Assembly: GCA_035285405.1 (NCBI GenBank)
Contig: JAYKJI010000140.1
Location: forward strand, 1 to 26,934
Source: Woronichinia sp035285405
Lineage (GTDB): Bacteria > Cyanobacteriota > Cyanobacteriia > Cyanobacteriales > Microcystaceae
Direction: 5' to 3'
Length of the DNA stretch: 26,934 nt
Every line of letters starts with the position of its first letter. The first letter of the stretch is position 1. Made by a program: the position numbers and the translations under genes. Below are positions 24,023-26,934 of the stretch, one piece after another. The notes beneath the pieces are model-generated. The model was not told the DNA's origin. It worked only from the letters and a program-made list of their open reading frames with translations, and made no database searches.

Positions 24023-24745
24023 ATGCTATCTCTCGGCTTAGAAGATAAGGTTATTTTAGTTACAGGCGGTAATCGTGGCATTGGAGCGGCGATCGTGGAA
24101 CTCCTTCAGGAATTAGGGGCTAAAGTTGCCTTTACGGATCTTAGTATTGACGAAGGCAAAAGTTCCGCTCTGGGTGTGGTGGCCGATGTCACGAATCTGG
24201 ACTCCATGACAGCAGCAGCCCAAGAAATTGAAGAAAAACTGGGCCCTGTTTACGGCATTGTGGCCAACGCAGGTATTACCAAAGATAACTTTTTTCCCAA
24301 ATTAACCCCCAGTGATTGGGATGCCGTTCTTAATGTCAATCTCAAAGGTGTAGCCTATAGTATCAAGCCCTTTATTAGTGGAATGTATGAGCGCAAAGCT
24401 GGCTCGATTGTGGCCATTAGCTCTATTTCAGGAGAACGGGGCAACATCGGCCAGACCAACTATTCTGCTACCAAAGCGGGAGTAATTGGCATGATGAAAT
24501 CTTTGGCACGGGAAGGCGCACGATTTGGAGTACGGGCCAATGCGGTTTCTCCAGGTTTTATTGATACGGAAATGACCCTGGCCATTCGAGAAGATATTCG
24601 TCAGAAAATTACGGCGGAAATTCCCTTTGGCCGTTTTGGTAAGCCAGTGGAAATTGCCTGGGCAGTGGCTTTTCTTCTTTCTCCCGTCGCCAGTAGTTAT
24701 GTGACGGGTGATGTTTTGCGTGTCAATGGGGCCCACCACACCTAA
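24023..24745 (+). CDS. phaB: Acetoacetyl-CoA reductase
   Basis: PhaB reduces acetoacetyl-CoA to (R)-3-hydroxybutyryl-CoA, usually with NADPH. The 240-residue protein is a classical short-chain dehydrogenase/reductase: nucleotide-binding TGGNRGIG (residues 14-21), NAGIT, and the catalytic Ser134, Tyr147 and Lys151 in SSISGERGNIGQTNYSATKAG order. PGFIDTEMT and the end motif TGDVLRVNGA also fit. FabG (ketoacyl-ACP reductase) is very similar, but the place directly after phaA favours PhaB. CAGGAG precedes the ATG. A terminator-like structure follows. Confidence 0.92.
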   Translation: MLSLGLEDKVILVTGGNRGIGAAIVELLQELGAKVAFTDLSIDEGKSSALGVVADVTNLDSMTAAAQEIEEKLGPVYGIVANAGITKDNFFPKLTPSDWDAVLNVNLKGVAYSIKPFISGMYERKAGSIVAISSISGERGNIGQTNYSATKAGVIGMMKSLAREGARFGVRANAVSPGFIDTEMTLAIREDIRQKITAEIPFGRFGKPVEIAWAVAFLLSPVASSYVTGDVLRVNGAHHT

Positions 24746-24773
24746 AAATAGTTCCACCTAAATAATCAGAATT

Positions 24774-24815
24774 GATCGCTTTTTTACCTAACGGTAAGGG
24801 GCGATCGCTTTTTTT
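24774..24815 (+). terminator. Probable terminator after phaB
   Basis: Nested pairs GATCGC (24774-24779) with GCGATC (24801-24806), and inside them TTACC (2484-relative position 24784-24788) with GGTAA (24793-24797), are followed by GCTTTTTTT (24807-24815). It begins 28 bases after the phaB stop. Confidence 0.5.
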
Positions 24816-24852
24816 GGGGTGACGGATTTGTTAGGTATGCTTGTTTTTTCAG

Positions 24853-24882
24853 TTGATCTCATTTAGAATAGACAAATAAAAT
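24853..24882 (+). promoter_or_regulatory. Candidate promoter of the motif-bearing pair, with adjoining palindrome
   Basis: TTGATC (24853-24858), an 18-base spacer and TAAAAT (24877-24882) lie just before the ATG at 24901. The 12-base palindrome TTTTCTAGAAAA (24882-24893) sits at the expected transcription start. The leader would be about 12 bases with no ribosome site, so the mRNA may be near leaderless. Confidence 0.4.
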
Positions 24883-24900
24883 TTTCTAGAAAAAATTTTG

Positions 24901-25311
24901 ATGGATATTGTTTGGTTGGTGGGTTTATTAACGCCTTATCTACCTTTTTTCTTGGGGTTGGGACAGAAGGCGATCGAAAAGGGTTCGGAAAAGCTGGGGG
25001 AAAAAGGAGCCGAGGAGATTTGGAATCAGTTATCTCCCCAGATAAAAACCGATCCAGGTGTTTTGGCAGTTGCACAAGATGTGGCGCAAAATCCTGATAA
25101 TGCAATGGCAAGAACGACGCTGGCCTATCATTTGGAGAAAATGCTGAATGCGCCAGAAAATGCGGTTTTAAAAGCGGAAATTATTAAGATTTTAGAAAAA
25201 GAAATAAAAACGACAGAGGCAGGGAAATTTAATATTGAGGCAAAGGATAGTCCGATTGGCGCGATCGGCGATGGCGGTAGGGTGATCATGAATTTCGGGA
25301 CGAAACCGTGA
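24901..25311 (+). CDS. Small helical protein with hydrophobic N-terminus and C-terminal SPxGAIGD motif
   Basis: The 136-residue product has three parts. First is a hydrophobic N-terminus (about 3-22, IVWLVGLLTPYLPFFLGLG) that could insert in a membrane. Second is a helical region (about 23-105) with KLGEKGAEEIWNQLSPQIK and VLAVAQDVAQNPDNAMARTTL, a pattern I have seen in actinobacterial and cyanobacterial proteins that carry short signalling motifs. Third is a tail, residues 110-133, FNIEAKDSPIGAIGDGGRV...NFG. The tail closely matches the N-terminus of the next gene's product, which suggests the two bind each other. A likely role is a membrane-acting effector of a conflict or regulated-death system; this is inference. 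ATG at 24901 is preferred to an in-frame TTG directly before it. Confidence 0.65.
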   Translation: MDIVWLVGLLTPYLPFFLGLGQKAIEKGSEKLGEKGAEEIWNQLSPQIKTDPGVLAVAQDVAQNPDNAMARTTLAYHLEKMLNAPENAVLKAEIIKILEKEIKTTEAGKFNIEAKDSPIGAIGDGGRVIMNFGTKP

Positions 25312-25331
25312 TTCCAACAGACGTTTCGTAG

Positions 25332-25360
25332 GGGCGAATTGCGTTCGCCCTTTCATTTTC
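25332..25360 (+). terminator. Hairpin GGGCGAA/TTCGCCC with T-rich tail
   Basis: A 7-base-pair stem (25332-25338 with 25344-25350) with a 5-base loop is followed by TTTCATTTTC. It lies 20 bases after the stop of the small helical-protein gene. The sequence GTAGGGGCGAATTGCGTTCGCCC is also a widespread dispersed repeat in cyanobacteria, so it may be a repeat that serves as a terminator. It suggests the TPR gene has a separate promoter or depends on read-through. Confidence 0.55.
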
Positions 25361-25380
25361 AATAAATGACCCATTGATTT

Positions 25381-25612
25381 TTCTGTTAGGATTTGGAAAC
25401 CAAACCCCTACCGCATTTTTAAGGATATTTTTCTGTTAGGATTTGGAAAACAAACCTCTACCGCATTTTTTAAGGATATTTTTCTGTTAGGATTTGGAAA
25501 CCAAACCCCTGCGGCATTTTTAAGGATATTTTGAGGATTTTTCATGAGTTAGGATTTGGAAACCAAACCCCTGCGGCATTTTTTAAGGATATTTTGAGGA
25601 TTTTTCATGAGT
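25381..25612 (+). repeat. Four tandem repeats forming the leader of the TPR gene
   Basis: Copies 1 (25381-25430) and 2 (25431-25481) are 50-51 bases. Copies 3 (25482-25547) and 4 (25548-25612) carry an extra segment with GAGGATTTTTCATGAGT. The common core is GTTAGGATTTGGAAACCAAA, then C-rich CCCCT(A/G)C(C/G)GCATTTTT and AAGGATATTTT. Each core contains a small hairpin TTTGG-AAA-CCAAA. Copy 4 supplies the ribosome site and ATG of the TPR gene; copy 3 carries the same site and ATG but is followed by a stop. Spacers are absent, so this is not a CRISPR array. Confidence 0.85.
25544..25552 (+). other. Two-codon upstream ORF (ATG AGT TAG)
   Basis: The third repeat copy contains GAGGATTTTTC-ATG-AGT, identical to the start of the TPR gene, but the next codon is TAG where the fourth repeat begins. 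This gives a start-stop element with its own ribosome site 55 bases before the real start. It probably arose by tandem duplication; it could trap ribosomes and lower translation. Confidence 0.6.
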
Positions 25613-26731
25613 GAATCTAAATACAATCTGAAGTTGGAAAATAGTCCTGTGGGTGCGATCGGGGATCATAATCAGGTTACACAAAACATTATTGTGCAAT
25701 CTGCGGATTATCAAGCTTTGCTGGGTCGGATTGAGGATAAAAAGAGTCTTTTAGAATTGCAAACTGATCCGTTGAAAAGGTTGAAAACGGCTGAGGAGTT
25801 ACAACAACTGGAAGGGGAGTTGGAGCAGTTTAAGGAAAATATTTTTAGGTTATACGAAATTTTTAGCAAAATCGAAATCAATACGGAACGCCTACGACAA
25901 GCGAAGGAGCATTTTGATCAAGGGCAATTTCGGGAAGCGGATGCCATTCTGCAAGCGGAAGAAATGGTCAAGGATTTGAATAAACTCCTGCAAAAAGACC
26001 AACAGCTTGATCAACAAAAAGCGGAGGTCAGAGCCAGCCGTGAACAAATTGCCAACGAGTTTCTAATTAAAGCCCAACTCTGGGCAACTTTTTATGAGCA
26101 GCCTAACCGCTTTGAGCAGACCTGTGACTATTTTGCGGAATCCCTACGGGCCTTGAAAACAACGGACAATTTATTTGCCTACGCTTATTTTCTGCAAGAA
26201 CATAATGATTTTAATCAAGCGAATTTTTTATATACAGAAGTTCTGGAGATTTATCGAAATTTAGGGGACTTGACTAATGTGGCCACAACTCTCAACAATT
26301 TGGCGAATTTGCACAGTGATAAAAATGAAATGGCGATCGCAGAGGCCGAATACCAAGAAGCCTTGCAGATTTATCGAACCTTAGCCGAGGAGAATCCCCG
26401 TAGCTTTTTGCCCTACGTTGCGACTACTCTCAACAATTTGGCGAATTTGCACGGTGATAGAAATGAAATGGCGATCGCCGAGGCCGAATACCAAGAAGCC
26501 TTGCAGATTAGGAGAACCTTAGCAGAGGAGAATCCCCGTAGCTTTTTGCCCGATGTGGCCATGACCTTGCTTTGTCTCAGTATTTTTTATTTCCAAGCTC
26601 AACCCGACTTTGAAAAATCCCTTGTCTTAGCTCAAGAAGTGATCGAAATTGCCCAACAGTTTCCCGATCTGCCCAGCGTTCAACAATATGCTGAGACCGC
26701 CCGCCAGGTTTTACAGGCAATATCAGAATAA
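25607..26731 (+). CDS. Coiled-coil/TPR protein with N-terminal SPxGAIGD motif
   Basis: The 374-residue protein begins with the motif YNLKLENSPVGAIGDHNQVT (residues 6-25), nearly the same as the tail of the preceding gene's product. Next come long charged helices with coiled-coil character (about 30-90 and 115-150), a TPR-like hairpin (ERLRQAKEHFDQGQFREADA), and a TPR array (about 185-335). In the array, two units of 46 residues, VATTLNNLANLH...NPRSFLP, are almost identical. Proteins of this make-up, motif then coiled coil then TPR, are common in cyanobacteria and are thought to act as scaffolds or sensors. No NACHT, NB-ARC, protease or CHAT domain is visible, so any signalling output must come from a partner. 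It starts inside the fourth leader repeat, with GAGGA 7 bases before the ATG. Confidence 0.8.
   Translation: MSESKYNLKLENSPVGAIGDHNQVTQNIIVQSADYQALLGRIEDKKSLLELQTDPLKRLKTAEELQQLEGELEQFKENIFRLYEIFSKIEINTERLRQAKEHFDQGQFREADAILQAEEMVKDLNKLLQKDQQLDQQKAEVRASREQIANEFLIKAQLWATFYEQPNRFEQTCDYFAESLRALKTTDNLFAYAYFLQEHNDFNQANFLYTEVLEIYRNLGDLTNVATTLNNLANLHSDKNEMAIAEAEYQEALQIYRTLAEENPRSFLPYVATTLNNLANLHGDRNEMAIAEAEYQEALQIRRTLAEENPRSFLPDVAMTLLCLSIFYFQAQPDFEKSLVLAQEVIEIAQQFPDLPSVQQYAETARQVLQAISE
26279..26554 (+). repeat. Recent tandem duplication of one TPR unit
   Basis: Units 26279-26416 and 26417-26554 are each 138 bases and differ at about 13 positions by eye, roughly 90% identical. Both contain a HIP1 site in the same place. 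The duplication is in frame and adds one 46-residue TPR unit. Confidence 0.85.
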
Positions 26732-26748
26732 TGATTCAGACCAGGCGA

Positions 26749-26785
26749 TCAAAATATCCTGGTAGAGGTTTGGTTTCCAAATCCA
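26749..26785 (-). repeat. Inverted, shortened copy of the leader repeat
   Basis: On the minus strand this reads GGATTTGGAAACCAAACC, then TCTACC, then AGGATATTTTGA. That is the core of the leader repeat with about 10 bases of the GCATTTTTT segment missing. It lies 18 bases after the TPR stop, so the TPR gene is bracketed by copies in opposite orientation. Confidence 0.75.
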
Positions 26786-26814
26786 TTGTTTTATTAAACT
26801 TCATTGATAATTAG

Positions 26815-26934
26815 GGCTTGCTGAAAAAGTCAAAAAACGAAAGAAATGTGGGTTAGGGAAGTATAAACTGAAAAAGCAGAGATAACTTATACTTATCATG
26901 AGAAGTCAAAATACGAATTTTGTTTAATCTATCG
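26815..26934. mobile_element. Possible left end of an insertion sequence, cut by the window edge
   Basis: GGGCTTGCTGAAAAAGTC (26815-26832) resembles the terminal repeats of several cyanobacterial insertion sequences. It is followed by an inverted repeat AAGTATAA (26859-26866) with TTATACTT (26887-26894). A short open frame reads TYTYHEKSKYEFCLIY to the window end, but nothing identifies a transposase. The rest of the element, if any, is outside. Confidence 0.35.

Noticed and set aside
22765..24745. phaA-phaB as a transferred PHA island.
   Set aside because: Base composition and HIP1 density look like the neighbours, and the pair is native to many unicellular cyanobacteria.
25381..25612. Possible CRISPR array.
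   Set aside because: The units abut with no spacers, differ in length and end in a gene start codon; no cas genes are present.

Overview
The window is chromosomal DNA from a cyanobacterium. The evidence is the dense scatter of the HIP1 palindrome GCGATCGC, a fused pyrF-pyrE gene, the carotenoid pair cruF-cruG (the myxol glycoside route), and a phaA-phaB pair of the Synechocystis/Microcystis/Cyanothece kind. A unicellular or colonial chroococcalean relative is my best guess; the species cannot be fixed from this sequence alone. I saw no tRNA, rRNA or CRISPR array.

Layout, left to right. Positions 1-1000: a possible cut-off gene end, a degenerate dispersed repeat, and a Phd/YefM-RelE/ParE toxin-antitoxin operon behind a nested palindromic operator. 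Positions 1039-5886: minus-strand genes for a small EamA-like membrane protein, a GPH-family sugar/cation symporter, a 46-residue single-helix protein missed by length cut-offs, an orphan oligopeptide-binding lipoprotein, and a small membrane protein just upstream of it. Positions 6050-9270: a plus-strand ABC exporter half-transporter, a truncated receiver domain that has lost its phospho-acceptor aspartate, and a response-regulator/histidine-kinase hybrid joined to it by an ATGA overlap. Positions 9289-14578: queE, pyrF-pyrE, two secreted proteins of unknown role (one FecR-like) and a GNAT acetyltransferase. Positions 14767-19765: cruF and cruG, then uvrA convergent with cruG so that the two stop codons overlap. 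Positions 19908-20801: a glycine-zipper protein followed by a small PD-(D/E)XK nuclease-like protein, with a promoter and a perfect palindrome at the predicted transcription start. Positions 20974-24745: fumC, phaA, phaB.

The most interesting part is the right end, 24853-26934. A small helical protein with a hydrophobic N-terminus carries at its C-terminus a short motif (SPIGAIGD...V...N). The next gene, a coiled-coil/TPR protein, carries almost the same motif at its N-terminus (SPVGAIGD...V...N). A matching motif at the C-terminus of a helical effector and the N-terminus of a neighbouring repeat protein is the arrangement known from bacterial amyloid-signalling (BASS) and effector-associated-domain conflict systems. 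Here no NTPase is visible between motif and repeats, which would make it a minimal version. The leader of the TPR gene is a four-copy tandem repeat that has duplicated the ribosome-binding site and start codon, giving a two-codon upstream ORF. An inverted copy of the repeat follows the gene, a TPR unit has been duplicated recently inside it, and an insertion-sequence-like end lies at the window edge. This looks like a fast-changing accessory locus beside housekeeping PHA genes.
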